64,000 bases of DNA, from contig OX465286.1 of assembly GCA_949987705.1 (NCBI GenBank), positions 20,969,676 to 21,033,675 on the forward strand. Direction: 5' to 3'. Below the pieces are notes generated by a model. That model saw only the letters and a program-made list of their open reading frames with translations. It ran no database searches and had not been told where the DNA came from. Numbering within the stretch: the stretch's first letter is position 1; each line of letters starts with the position of its first letter. This DNA comes from Thereva unica (Eukaryota; Arthropoda; Insecta; Diptera; Therevidae). This document shows, piece by piece, positions 22,673-32,585 of this stretch. The position numbers were made by a program, and so were the translations under genes.

Positions 22673-23531
22673 ATTTGGTGAAGTAGTTGTTCGAAATGAA
22701 TCATATATGTATATCTTATTTTTTAGCTATTTTTATTCTCTTTCAGTATTAATAATTTAAATAGTTTTTTTGTTAATTTTTAATTTAAAAAAATTAATGT
22801 TTTACAAACGAGCCAATTTTTTAACTCAAACGAATAATGGGACAAAATAAAAAACGACGGTAATACTGGTAAAAGTAACGGTTTATTATAGCTATCGTTA
22901 AACTTTTTTATATTTTGTTGCATACCCTTTGGCGTCGATAACAGCATGCAACCTTCGTCGCATGGATTTCACTAATCCCTTCACAAAATGATCTTGGAAT
23001 ATTATTCCATTCCGTTTTTAAACAATTTTTTTATTGCTCAATATTATTAAAATTTTTCGTATAGGTCCGCCTCGCTAATTCTTCCCAGGCATGTTCAATT
23101 ACATTCAAATCTGGCGACTGAGCGGGTGTCTGTAAAAGTTTGGGGCAGTTGTGAATAAGCCAAAGCTTAGCAACTTGGGATGTATTCTTTGGGTCATTAT
23201 CTTGGTAAAATGCAAAGTTATGCAAAATTCCCAAATTTTGAGCACTTTGCTTGACATTTTCTTTTAAAATGTTGAGGTAAGCAATTTGTCCATTTTACCA
23301 TCGATAAAATGCACGTTGCCCACCCCAGCGCTCGACATACAACCCCAAACCATTACTGAACCGCCTCCGTGTTTTATAGTGAGCCGAGTGAGTTTTTAGG
23401 AACTCTGTATTGGGTTTCCTAGAGACGTAGGCTCTTCCATCCGATCCATGTAAATTAAATTTACTTTCGTCAGTGAACAGAACTTATAAATTTTCAATAA
23501 AATATAAAAATAAGCTATTTTACCGTGTTCC

Positions 23532-25245
23532 CAGGGCCGGATTAACCTATAAGCAAACTAAGCAGCTGCTTAGGGCCCCCGAAAAATTGGGGCCCCCAAG
23601 AACAGGCGTATAATTTTTTCTAATTTTAAATCTTAATTTCCCTGAAATGAGTCTTTCGTTGCCAGTTAGAAGAAGTTGGAAAAATGACTTTAATATGGGG
23701 GCCCCCCAAGATCAGGCGTATTATTTGTTCTTAGTTTACAACAGTTTGGAATCAAAACAACATCATAATTTTCATAAAATGAGTCTGTTCGCCAGTTGAA
23801 AGAAGTTGGGCTAATGACTTTTACTACCTGAAATGCTTTACCTACATTATTCACCGACATCTTTTTGTCGCACAGTTGCCAAAACGCTGGCGCTGAAAAT
23901 TCTATTTCGGGACTTTCTCTTTGCGGAATTTTAAGTAGGGGCCCCGAGGGTCACAGAAAATCTGAAAGTGGCCGTTACACGAGCTATCGAAGTTTCTAAC
24001 TCATATTGTGCATTGAAAATAACTATTTGTTAAATAGTGCCAATTAGTGCTTATGAGAAGTTTAAAAATGGATTCTGTTCGTGAAGGTAAGCGGAATTAA
24101 ATCGAATGCGTATAATCGTGAAATATTCATTGCAGAATTATTGATATGAATTTAAATAAATCAACTTCTTTGCAAAACGCAGAGAAAAACTATTTTTTCA
24201 AATAACTTAAAGTTTATTAGTCGCCCTCGCTCGTTTTCTAAAAATTTTTTTTTTTTTTCAATTGTCATAGTCTAAAGAAAAAACAAGAAGTAAATTTAAG
24301 TGCGAATTTGGAGATACAATTCAGTGGCGGTTCGTAAGGTTCAGGATAAGGAAGGAAGTCTAAAGAAATTTTGCCCGACGGTGATTATAGAGGAAATAGT
24401 AATCGGAGACGTACTCGGAGAGTACAAGTCAATGATGGTCCAGCGGAAGATGCTGTTTTATCTGCAAGGGACAAATTTCGCATTTCGACTTTTTATTTCA
24501 TCGTCGACATTCTTCAAGTCGAGATGAAAACAAGAGGTGACGTTTATCAGAATCTGGCAGACAAGTTTTCATTTTTATTAAACATGGATTTATCCAATGA
24601 TGAGGTACATTCAAAAGTTAAGTCGCTTGTCGCATCGTATCCTGAGGATTTAAATTCAAATCTCTCTGATGAATTACAACAATTTCATCAGTACGTTCGC
24701 TTCAAAATGGAAAAAGATAAAAATATTACTACAAATTTCACTGATTTTTATAAAATTATTGTGAATGACCAACTTCAATCAGTCTTTCTAACTTGGAAAT
24801 CTGTTTGAAAATATTTTTATCATTAATGGTAACAAACTGTTCGGGAGAACGATCTTTTTCGCAGTTGAAAAGGATAAAAAATCCTTTGAGGACGACGGTG
24901 CGACAAGATAGACTAAGTTCGTTGGCTCTTCTGTCAATTGAAGCAGATATTACGCATCGCACGAATTTGACGATTTAATCAAAGAGTTTGCTCGTCAAAA
25001 GTGCAGGAAAAAGAAAGTTTAACTTTTAAGCGATAGTTTTTATTTAGTTTTGTATAAATGTAAAAATAAATTTAGTTTAATTATTGCTTTTTTAATAAAT
25101 ATACATCATAAAAGAAAAATTTCTGACTCATTTATTACATTTATAAACAAAAAAAAATTATTAACAAAAAAATTAAGTAATAAAAAAATATGGGGCCCCA
25201 TATCATTCACTGCTTAGGGCCTCACAGACTGTTAATCCGGCCCTG
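23532..25245 (+). mobile_element. hAT transposon (hAT-1) with 8-bp target duplication
   Basis: Ends are CAGGGCCGGATTAAC (23532) and its exact 15-base inverse ending 25245. The 8-base sequence CGTGTTCC is present directly before (23524-23531) and after (25246-25253), a perfect target site duplication of hAT size. Subterminal GC-rich blocks contain GCTTAGGGCCCC on both sides. Length 1714, shorter than an autonomous element; it retains only part of the transposase gene. Confidence 0.95.
24420..25022 (+). pseudogene. hAT transposase C-terminal part (ZMYM-type family)
   Basis: First frame to 24808: FRISTFYFIVDILQVEMKTR, then VYQNLADKFSFLLNMDLSND and a LVASYPEDLNSNLSDELQQF region. After a frameshift near 24800 the second frame continues with FLSLMVTNCSGERSFSQLKR and IKNPLRT, the hAT C-terminal dimerisation domain, ending near 25022 with a Lys/Arg-rich tail. 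The arrangement matches the transposase-like half of hAT proteins annotated as zinc finger MYM-type. The N-terminal zinc finger and much of the catalytic domain are missing, so the element is an internally deleted derivative. Confidence 0.85.
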
Positions 25246-26010
25246 CGTGTTCCAAAAGTCTTCATTTTTAAGTAAATACTCCCTGCAAAACTTTAATCTG
25301 TACTTCTTATTTTTTAAACTAATAAAAGGTTTTTTTTCGAATGATTTTGCCATTATCATTATTTTTTCTCAACACATTTCTGATTGTTTCTTCACACACA
25401 CTTTTCCCAAAATTTTCACTGGCGAATTTTTTTAGTTCTCTTGCCGGTTGAAAGGATCATTTTGAATTTCTCTTAAAATTCTTCTGTCCTCGCGAATAGT
25501 AAAAATGTTTCCTTGCCTCTCCCTACTTGTATTATTTATTCTGTTTTCTTCACAATAACTTTTAATGATATTGTGAACCGTTGAACGACTTTTTCCTACA
25601 CGTTTACGATTTCACGTACCGTTTTTCCTTCTCCATTTAATTTTATGATTAACTGACGAATTCAAAAGTTGTTTGCTTTCCTTTTGGTGCCATTTCGACT
25701 TTAGCTTTATAATTAACTGAAATACTAATAGAATGTGCATAGGAAAATGAAATACTACAATTTCTAAAAAACGTCGTTTTTTAGTTTGTCCCATTATTCG
25801 TTTGAGTTATAAAATTGGCTCGTTTGTAAAACATTAATTTATTTAAATTAAAAATTAAAAAACAAAACTATTTAAATTATTAATACTGAAAGAGAATAAA
25901 AACAGCTAAAAAATAAGATATATATGATTCATTTCGAACAACTACTTCACCAAATATGGCACGTTTTTCATGGACAACATCGTTGTCCCATTATTCGTTT
26001 GAGCCACTGT

Positions 26011-26019
26011 ATATATATA
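26011..26019. repeat. Short TA spacer between two transposons
   Basis: A TATATATA spacer separates the right end of Tc1-A from the CAGGGTG terminus of the next FB-1 copy; both families appear to sit in TA. Confidence 0.8.
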
Positions 26020-26436
26020 CAGGGTGTCCCACATAAACTTACAAAGCGGCCGGCTGTGGATAGGTCTTGGATAGACGAACAAAAAATCGTATGGGAGGGG
26101 AGGGGGGGGGGGGGGGGGGAATCGTAACGGTTTAGCCCAGGGGTCGGCAACCTTTCTGAAGTTAAGAGCCATATTTTTCCCGATGGGATTTTTTTTTTTA
26201 AAGAGCCAAACATAAGTAAATACATACATCGGTAATATGTATTATAAAAAAATAATATAACCGTTATCTGCCATGACACATTTATTTATTGTGAAATCAA
26301 AACATTCTATTTTGCGTAGTAACAGAACATTATAAATCAGCGTATTAAAGAAAAAGGAACACTTTTTTATATCCTAAAAAAATTAATAGTAAAATAATAA
26401 TTTCAGTAGGTTATATAACTTTGTTTAAAATACAAA

Positions 26437-27883
26437 TTAAATGTTAAAAATAATATTAACGAAATATATAATATTAGTGAGATTTCTGGGACAGGCACAA
26501 AGTTGTTCCACATTTGGTGAATATTCAGACGTTTTTAATTTCACGCAACTTTCAAGGCTTTTGTCATTAAGTGAACTTCTTAATTTGTTTTTAATAATCG
26601 TCATATTTGAAAATAATTGCTCACAATAGTAAGTAGATCCAAAAATTGTCAAGATGGCAAATGCATATGTTTTCACTTGATCATAAAAATCTGCATTCCA
26701 TGTTTCAATGTATAATTTCTTCCTCCTTCCTACATTTTGAAAGATCCGTCCACTGGTGTTTGACTGGCAATTTTCCTTTTTCTCTAGCTAAGTTTTCTAG
26801 TTCTGACTGCAAATTTATGAACTTTTCTTTCCATAGATCTTTGTTTTTCAAATCTAACAACAGTAACTCAAACTGAGCTCTATCAATATTTGGGAACGGT
26901 GTAAAATTCAATTCGCACACCTTCGCCACTTCGCTTTGTTAAAAATGATAGAGTAGGTTTTTCAGACCTAAAATCTTTAAAACGAGTGTTAAAAGACTCT
27001 TGTATTTTTGCAATAGCTGTGACGAAAAATGCACTGTTAATATTACAACCTGAATTGTGTCTATAATCTCTTAAAGTTTCAAAATGTAGTAACTGTCCAT
27101 CCTCCACGTCTTGAACAAATAATGTTAATTGTTGTTCAAACGAAAGTATCGCTTCTAAAAGAGAATGTACAATATTACCTCTGCCTTGTAGATTTGTATT
27201 CAAGTTATTTAAATGTGATGTCATATTAACGGAAAAATAAAAATTTTGCAGCCACTCATCATTACTTAGCTCAGGATATTCAATTCCTTTTTGAAGTAGG
27301 AATGTCTTGATATGTTCAAGACACAGAGCGAAACGTTTCAGTACTGAGCCTCTGGACAGCCAACGCACTTTGTTATGCAATATAAGATCAGAATATTCGC
27401 TATTTGCTTCCTCTAATAACCCAGAAAATTCTCTGTGAGAAAGTCCTTTTGCCATTATTTGGTTTACAATCTTAGTAACTAAATCCATCACACATACAAA
27501 CTCTTTTGGAAACGTCTGTGCGCAAAGTGCTTCCTGATGAATCACGCAATGTAACGAAAATACGTCGTGATCCACCTTTTTTTGAAGAGGGAAACAAAAC
27601 CTTTGTGTTTACCCGTCATACTTGGTGCTCCATCTGTACAAATGGAAACCAATTTACTTAGGTCGATTTCATTTGTCCTTAAATATTCCAAAATAGCAGT
27701 ACATATATCTTCACCACGAGTTTTACCCTTAAGGGGAAGTAATGCTAATAATTCTTTACGAAGAGATGTTTCGGATATGTTTTCAGTTAATTTAAAAAAT
27801 GTAAAACTACTTCGATTGGATTCTTTTATCGGATCATTTGAACCACTTTGAACGAGAAAATTAATTAATATATTAATAGGCAA
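26437..27883 (-). pseudogene. hAT transposase (GTF2IRD2/Charlie-like family), degenerate
   Basis: Minus-strand fragments in order. 27883-27570: LLPLKGKTRGEDICTAIL and VSICTDGAPSMTGKHKGFVS, holding a catalytic-type Asp (CTDGAPSMTG). Frameshift near 27570, then 27575-26930: FSLHCVIHQEALCAQTFPKE, KVRWLSRGSVLKRFAL and IAKIQESFNTRFKDFR. Another frameshift, then 26929-26700. Finally ILTIFGSTYYCEQLFSNM and IKNKLRSSLNDKSLESCVKL (26660-26545), the C-terminal dimerisation region. These motifs match hAT proteins related to vertebrate GTF2IRD2. The N-terminal BED-type region is absent. Inactive. Confidence 0.88.
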
Positions 27884-27889
27884 ACAAAA

Positions 27890-29130
27890 AGTTTGTACAC
27901 GCTAAGGCTTTTTTGTTCGTGGACCGATTTCGTTTAAATTTTCAGAAAATGTTCTTTTTATGGCATAGTTTTGTAATAAGGAATTTCAACGAAATCGATT
28001 CACGAATAAAAAAGTTATAGCGATTTTAATTTTTCGGATTTTAAAAAGCCGTTGGAAAATTTGAATTTTTTGTGAGCATCAACGTAGAGCTGAGTAGCCT
28101 ACGATTGACACAATATGCCGTTTCAGTGAAGCGAATGAGAAACAGAGAAAAACAAGCGTTTGTGTGGATTTTTGGCGGCATAACTGACATAAAAAAAACT
28201 CTGTCACTTTGTGCGTGCATTTTTTTATACTCTTTTGCGTATAGTATTTGAGTTGTATGGTGTAAGGGGCGGCCGTTCGTTTTTTGGCGAATGCCTTTAG
28301 AAATTTTAATTAATTCATTTAAGTGTGTTTTGAATGTTATTCTGCGTAATTTTTATTCGTTTTCGTATGGTTCTCGGAATCTGAGTTGTATTTTTGTCAT
28401 TCCAAACAGTTAACTGCGAATTTTGAGTGCAATTTATCGGTGAGTACTTACGTTTTTTCCGCGTTTTCTTTTCAAAATGCCAAGACAACGACGGGGACAC
28501 TCGAATGTCGATTTTAGATCGCTTCGCGAAAATACTAGAAGTCGCGTTAGAAATTTACGTAGTGTTAATGAAATGAATGTTGCAAATAATGAATTGAATA
28601 GTGGTGTGAATGAAATGAATGTTGATGCATTTCATAATGAAATGTTTGTTGATGGTGTTGCACCTTTAGAAATTTTGACTGATTCTTTTAAATGTGCTTT
28701 GAATGTTATTCCGGTTAATTTTGATTCGTTTTCGTGTGGTTCTTTTATTATGAGTTGTCATTTTTGTCGTGCCAAACATTTTCTGACTGAAGTAGCTTTA
28801 CGTAATACTGAGGCATTTTCTTTGTGTTGTCATAAAGGCAAAGTTAATCTACCTCCACTTTCTCAAAATTACTTTTTCAATAATTTTTTTGAAGGATTAA
28901 CTTCGAAGGAAAGTGGTATTAAAAATCGTTCTAAATTTTTTTTTGCAAATATTCGTTCGTATAATGCTGCCTTTGCAATGATTAGCTCTGAGTGTAATTT
29001 GTCAAATGACACTGTAAATGTCATTTATCATTTTACCACATAGCCAAGCAAGACGTCATGGATGCGATTAAAAAAATCCTGGGAAATTTTAGATGCTCTG
29101 GAGCGACAATGGAAATGTTGCGAATAATTT
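27890..29130 (+). mobile_element. Helitron fragment inserted in hAT-2
   Basis: Region around the Helitron-type ORF below, including upstream non-coding sequence. The segment 28297-28400 is a diverged direct copy of 28662-28775 (shared blocks TTTAGAAATTTT, TGAATGTTATTC, ATTCGTTTTCGT). Exact termini (TC and CTRR) were not identified, so the limits are approximate. Confidence 0.5.
28477..29043 (+). pseudogene. Helitron-like Rep/helicase N-terminal fragment
   Basis: 188 aa open frame. After a low-complexity Asn/Glu-rich start it carries CHFCRAKHFLTEVALRN (94-110), then FSLCCHKGKVNLPPL (115-128) and FFANIRSYNAAFAMIS (155-170). This CxxC ... CCxxGKVxLPPL ... NIRxYNxAFA series is the conserved region preceding the Rep domain in insect Helitron proteins. 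The frame stops right after it; no Rep HUH motif or helicase is present. A truncated coding remnant, not a functional gene. Confidence 0.7.
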
Positions 29131-29159
29131 TTTTTTTAAATAAAAATATTTAAATTTTT

Positions 29160-29820
29160 TTTTTTTTTTTATATGAAAAAACCAAGCTTAGGTGTAACCC
29201 TTTGTACTACCAGTCCGTCATGTCGTTCAGTTCATGGTGCAATGTCTAGTAGTAGCTTGGTTTGAAGAATAGAGGAGAATAGGAAAGGTTAGAGGGGGTC
29301 TGGAGGGTGTAGAAGAAAATGACGATGAACCTCACGTTTGAACTCTAAGATGTTGTACGAGTTCGGAAATACCGACTGCGGGAGATCATTCCACAATCGA
29401 GTTGTTCTATTCATAAACGAACTTCTGAACCGTATTGTGCGTGAACGAGGGGGCTGTAGGGTATGGGGGTGAGCCGAGCAGGCTAGTCTTGTGTTGCGGG
29501 AAAAGTATTGCCGTGCAGGCAGGAGGTCCTGAATTTCGGTGGAACAGTCGCCATGGTAATAGCGATAAAGTATGGAGAGGGCTGCTACATTCCTACGGTG
29601 GCTCAAGGTGTCTATGGAGGCGCGAAAGGGGCCATCACCAATGAGTTTGAGGGCACGATTTTGCACCTTGCCGAGACAAGCCAAGGTGGTTTTTGGGGCG
29701 CCTGCCCAGATATGTGAGTTGTATTCGAGGCGCGGCCGAATGTAGGATTTGTATATTGTAGCCAATGCGGCTGGCTGGAGGAGGAATTTAAAATCGAACA
29801 AATCGTGAATTTTATATATT
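29160..29820 (-). pseudogene. CR1/Jockey-like RT C-terminus and 3' UTR, 5'-truncated
   Basis: Minus-strand open frame of 170 aa (29801-29289): ALATIYKSYIRPRLEYNSHI, WAGAPKTTLACLGKVQNRAL, then RTIRFRSSFMNRTTRLWNDL and FKREVHRHFLLHPPDPL, the post-catalytic end of CR1/Jockey-group reverse transcriptases. The RT core is missing because of 5' truncation. The 3' untranslated part (29288-29160) contains CAGTCCGTCATGTCG and ends T-rich; it recurs at 7510, 16322 and 45515. This copy is the least decayed of the four. Confidence 0.88.
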
Positions 29821-29894
29821 TATTGTTTTTGTGACCGAATTTCGGTAACGGGCATCCCAACTAGTTAATAATTAATTGCATGATGGGATTTTGC

Positions 29895-30175
29895 AGAAAG
29901 TTTGTAATGCCGGATCCACACGTTTGTTAAGGCTTGGAAAGCGTTCGCAAATTCAAACGTGTGGATAAGGCGTTTTTCTTGGCTTGTGTAAGCTTCTCAA
30001 CGCATGTGGCCGATCCATTCGAGTTCGGTTTTTTCACACAAATCAAAGGAAATTTGCGGCAAGCGTTTGAGACGCATCCACACGTTTGTTTTAAGTTTAG
30101 TTTCGTTTGCGCGAACACTTGCCAAGCTTGTGGTTCCGGTATAAGGCACACTACTGCAAGGCGCTGAATTCGAAA
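29895..30175. repeat. Repeat cluster with CACACGTTTG motif
   Basis: CCACACGTTTGTT occurs at about 29917 and 30078, and its inverse CAAACGTGTGG near 29954. The outer parts (GCCGGATCCACACG near 29908 and TTGTGGTTCCGG near 30129) are weakly inverted, suggesting a MITE remnant. Confidence 0.4.
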
Positions 30176-31080
30176 TCTCATGTCTGTTCTCCCAGTGACT
30201 TGGCAATGCTTCTGTTTCTAAATCTGCCGCGCAGTTTGATGTGTTGGCATTTGCAATATTGCAGTTAATTTTTCAATATGTACTATTAAACCACTCAAGA
30301 GCCACAAGTATGAGCCCACTAAGCCGCATGCGGCTCGCGAGCCGCAGGTTGCCGAGCCCTGGTTTAGCCGCTAGGGCGTTTTGAAGTTTTTTTGCTAAAG
30401 TTTTACATATCACCCTGTATTTTTGTAACCGTATAACCTATTTTCATGGTTATGGTACCAGTACACGCAGAATTACTCCACCTATCTACAACGGTAAAAA
30501 CAATGGTCCTATCTTACCAACTTTTGTAGTTATGAATCGCCAAAGTCAAAATATTGTTATTTTTTCACTAAAATTTCAACTAAAACCACCTTTTTCTCCA
30601 AAAAATACGTGATAAACCTATATTTTTTTTTAAAGAAATTGGAAAACTTGGAAAATTTCCTATGAATAATGTCTAATAACTTTTACGCTAGGGCCTTTAC
30701 TTTTGAAGTTGTAAGCAATTTTAATGTTAAAATTTGCCTAATTTGGTGCTTATTTGGTACTTTTCGATAAAGCTCAGATGGAAAAGTACTAAAGAAGGAC
30801 GAAATACAGCCAATTTCAACATTAAAAATGCTTATAACTTCAAAACTGGAGGCCGTAGCGTATAAGTTGTATTACATTATTCATAGGAAATTGTCCAAGC
30901 TTTCCAATTTTTCTAAAAAAAATATTGGTTTTATCACGTATTTTTTGGAGAAAAATGTGGTTTTAGTAAAATTTTAGTGAAAAAATAACAAAATTTTGAC
31001 TTTGGCGATTCATAACTCCAAAAGTTGGTAAGATATTGACATTGTTTTTACCATTGTAGATAGGTGGAGGAATTTGTTCA

Positions 31081-31212
31081 GACACTGAACAATAAGTGCG
31101 TTTAAAATATTTATGATAAAATGAGACAATTCGGAGCAATTAGACTTACCATTCGGGTTACAACTTTGACATCAGGTTATATCAGGTTAAAAGTTCCAGA
31201 GAATCGCCCATA
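31081..31212 (+). repeat. Unit of repeat B
   Basis: Contains AACAATAAGTGCGTTTAAA, ATGAGACAATTCGG and CATCAGGTTATATCAGGTTA, ending GAATCGCCCA before a short TA run. The same unit occurs twice more, as a palindrome, at 31461-31690. Confidence 0.85.
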
Positions 31213-31218
31213 TATATA

Positions 31219-31449
31219 CAGGGTGTCCCACATAAACTTACAAAGCGGCCGGCTGTGGATAGGTCTTGGATAGACGAACAAAAAATCGTATGGGTGGGGG
31301 GGGGGAATCGTAACGGTTTAGCCGCTAGGGCGTTTTGAAGTTTTTTTGCTAAAGTTTTACATATCACCCTGTATTTTTGTAACCGTAAAACCTATTTTCA
31401 TGGTTATGGTACCAGTGCACGCAGAATTCCTCCACCTATCTACAATGGT
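31219..31449 (+). mobile_element. FB-1 foldback element, left arm only
   Basis: Starts CAGGGTGTCCCACATAAAC after TATATATA and runs to CACCTATCTACAATGGTA, where it is cut off by a palindromic repeat B. Confidence 0.88.
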
Positions 31450-31454
31450 AATAT

Positions 31455-31807
<353 letters not shown>

Positions 31808-32050
31808 CAAAAAATCCAACGGCCGCTGCCACCAAAAAAATTATAAATACCAAATTGGCCCGCAAGTTAATAACTAGGCGCTCTTTTATTGTTGCATCTA
31901 CAAAGATTGGTATGAAAGAGAGACAATATAGTATATTTGCCCTATATAACTCTCTTGCATGCTCTGCGATGATTTTGAGTGTGGTAGTGGTTGGCGGAGG
32001 GTCTAAGATTCTTTTTCGCATTTTGCTTTCTAATCAAATATGTGCTTCGA
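31808..32050 (-). repeat. Probable LTR with tRNA-Leu-type primer binding site
   Basis: Read on the minus strand, this stretch holds AGAGTTATATAGGGC (TATA-like), CAACAATAAAAGAGC (polyadenylation-like), GCCAATTTGGTATTTATAAT, a T run, and TGGTGGCAGCGG (31823-31834). That order is U3-R-U5 then primer binding site. The internal region after the PBS is lost to a TA tract. The junction matches the plus-strand one at about 18170-18205. Confidence 0.5.
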
Positions 32051-32585
32051 TTCCGCTTGACTAGCACAGAACATTTTTGTATTTCTACATAATGAGGATT
32101 CCCTAAATAGTATGAATTTTTCCGTAATTATGTTATATGATTCTAATGCCACTACTAGCTGAAGCTTACTGGCTTTTATTTCCAATATAGCCGGTTATCT
32201 GTTATACTATATTTATATACCTACATATGTTTCTGATACAGGATCATCTGGAATTCATTTGTTCAGTCTCCCAAGTCAACATTCAAATTTGTTAAGCCTA
32301 GGGGCACAGAGCAGAATGGTTTTTTAATTCGGGAATGCTCATGAACATAATAAAACGCAAAATAATTCACCTTCAAGGCATACACGTGTTATCCGAGTGT
32401 ATCGTTCCGTCGATAGTACATCAAAACTGAGAAATTAATGTAAATCCTACATCCAGGAAATTCAAATCAACATTTTTTTGACAAGTAAACTATTTAATGA
32501 GAACGGTGGTCAATAGTTGAAATAAAAGTACATTAAACAAGGGGATTGAAAACCGTTAAACTTATTAAACTTTTACATTAAATTT
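32051..32585. other. No recognised feature
   Basis: Moderately AT-rich sequence without recognisable ORF or repeat. Confidence 0.5.

Larger units (their letters stand above)
22950..25693 (-). pseudogene. Tc1-like DD34E transposase, split by a hAT
   Basis: N-terminal part at 25693-25250: a start MAPKGKQTTFEFV, then after a frameshift LIIKLNGEGKTVREIV and an HTH-like region. It is then interrupted by the hAT. The catalytic part (about 23500-22950) has VLFTDESKFNLHGSDG, FYQDNDPKNTSQVAKLWL and SPDLNVIEHAWEEL. The spacing from the second Asp to the Glu is 34 residues, so DD34E. The triad is preserved, but the gene has frameshifts, an in-frame stop near 23300 and the insertion. Inactive. Confidence 0.85.
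19351..26009 (-). mobile_element. Tc1-like transposon (Tc1-A) with IR/DR ends, carrying nested insertions
   Basis: Outer ends are CAGTGGCTCAAACGAATAAT (19351) and its inverse ending CCACTG at 26009, flanked by TATA on each side. An internal copy of CTCAAACGAATAATGGGAC lies at 22825-22843, with the inverse near 25787-25806. Each end is therefore an inverted repeat of about 230 bases holding two direct repeats, the IR/DR layout of some Tc1 elements. The left IR is split by an RTE retrotransposon (19392-22672) and the transposase gene by a hAT (23532-25245). Removing both leaves about 1.7 kb, the usual size of a Tc1 element. Confidence 0.9.
26138..30361 (-). mobile_element. hAT transposon (hAT-2) with 8-bp target duplication
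   Basis: Ends are CAGGGGTCGGCAACCT (26138) and the inverse of CAGGGCTCGGCAACCT (ending 30361), 15 of 16 bases alike. GTTTAGCC flanks both sides exactly (26130-26137 and 30362-30369), and deleting the element restores the FB-1 arm. At 4224 bases it holds a decayed transposase (26437-27883), a Helitron fragment, a CR1 3' end and a small repeat cluster. The right end is GC-rich and partly palindromic (CGGCTCGCGAGCCG). Confidence 0.95.
26020..31074. mobile_element. FB-1 foldback copy, split by a hAT and truncated on the right
   Basis: Left arm starts CAGGGTGTCCCACATAAAC at 26020 and continues to 26137, then resumes at 30362 after the hAT. It runs to about 30690. A loop of about 150 bases follows, then the inverted right arm from about 30845 to 31074, ending at TAGATAGGTGGAGGAATT where another repeat takes over. 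Contains an 18-base G run around 26101-26119, longer than in sister copies. Confidence 0.88.
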
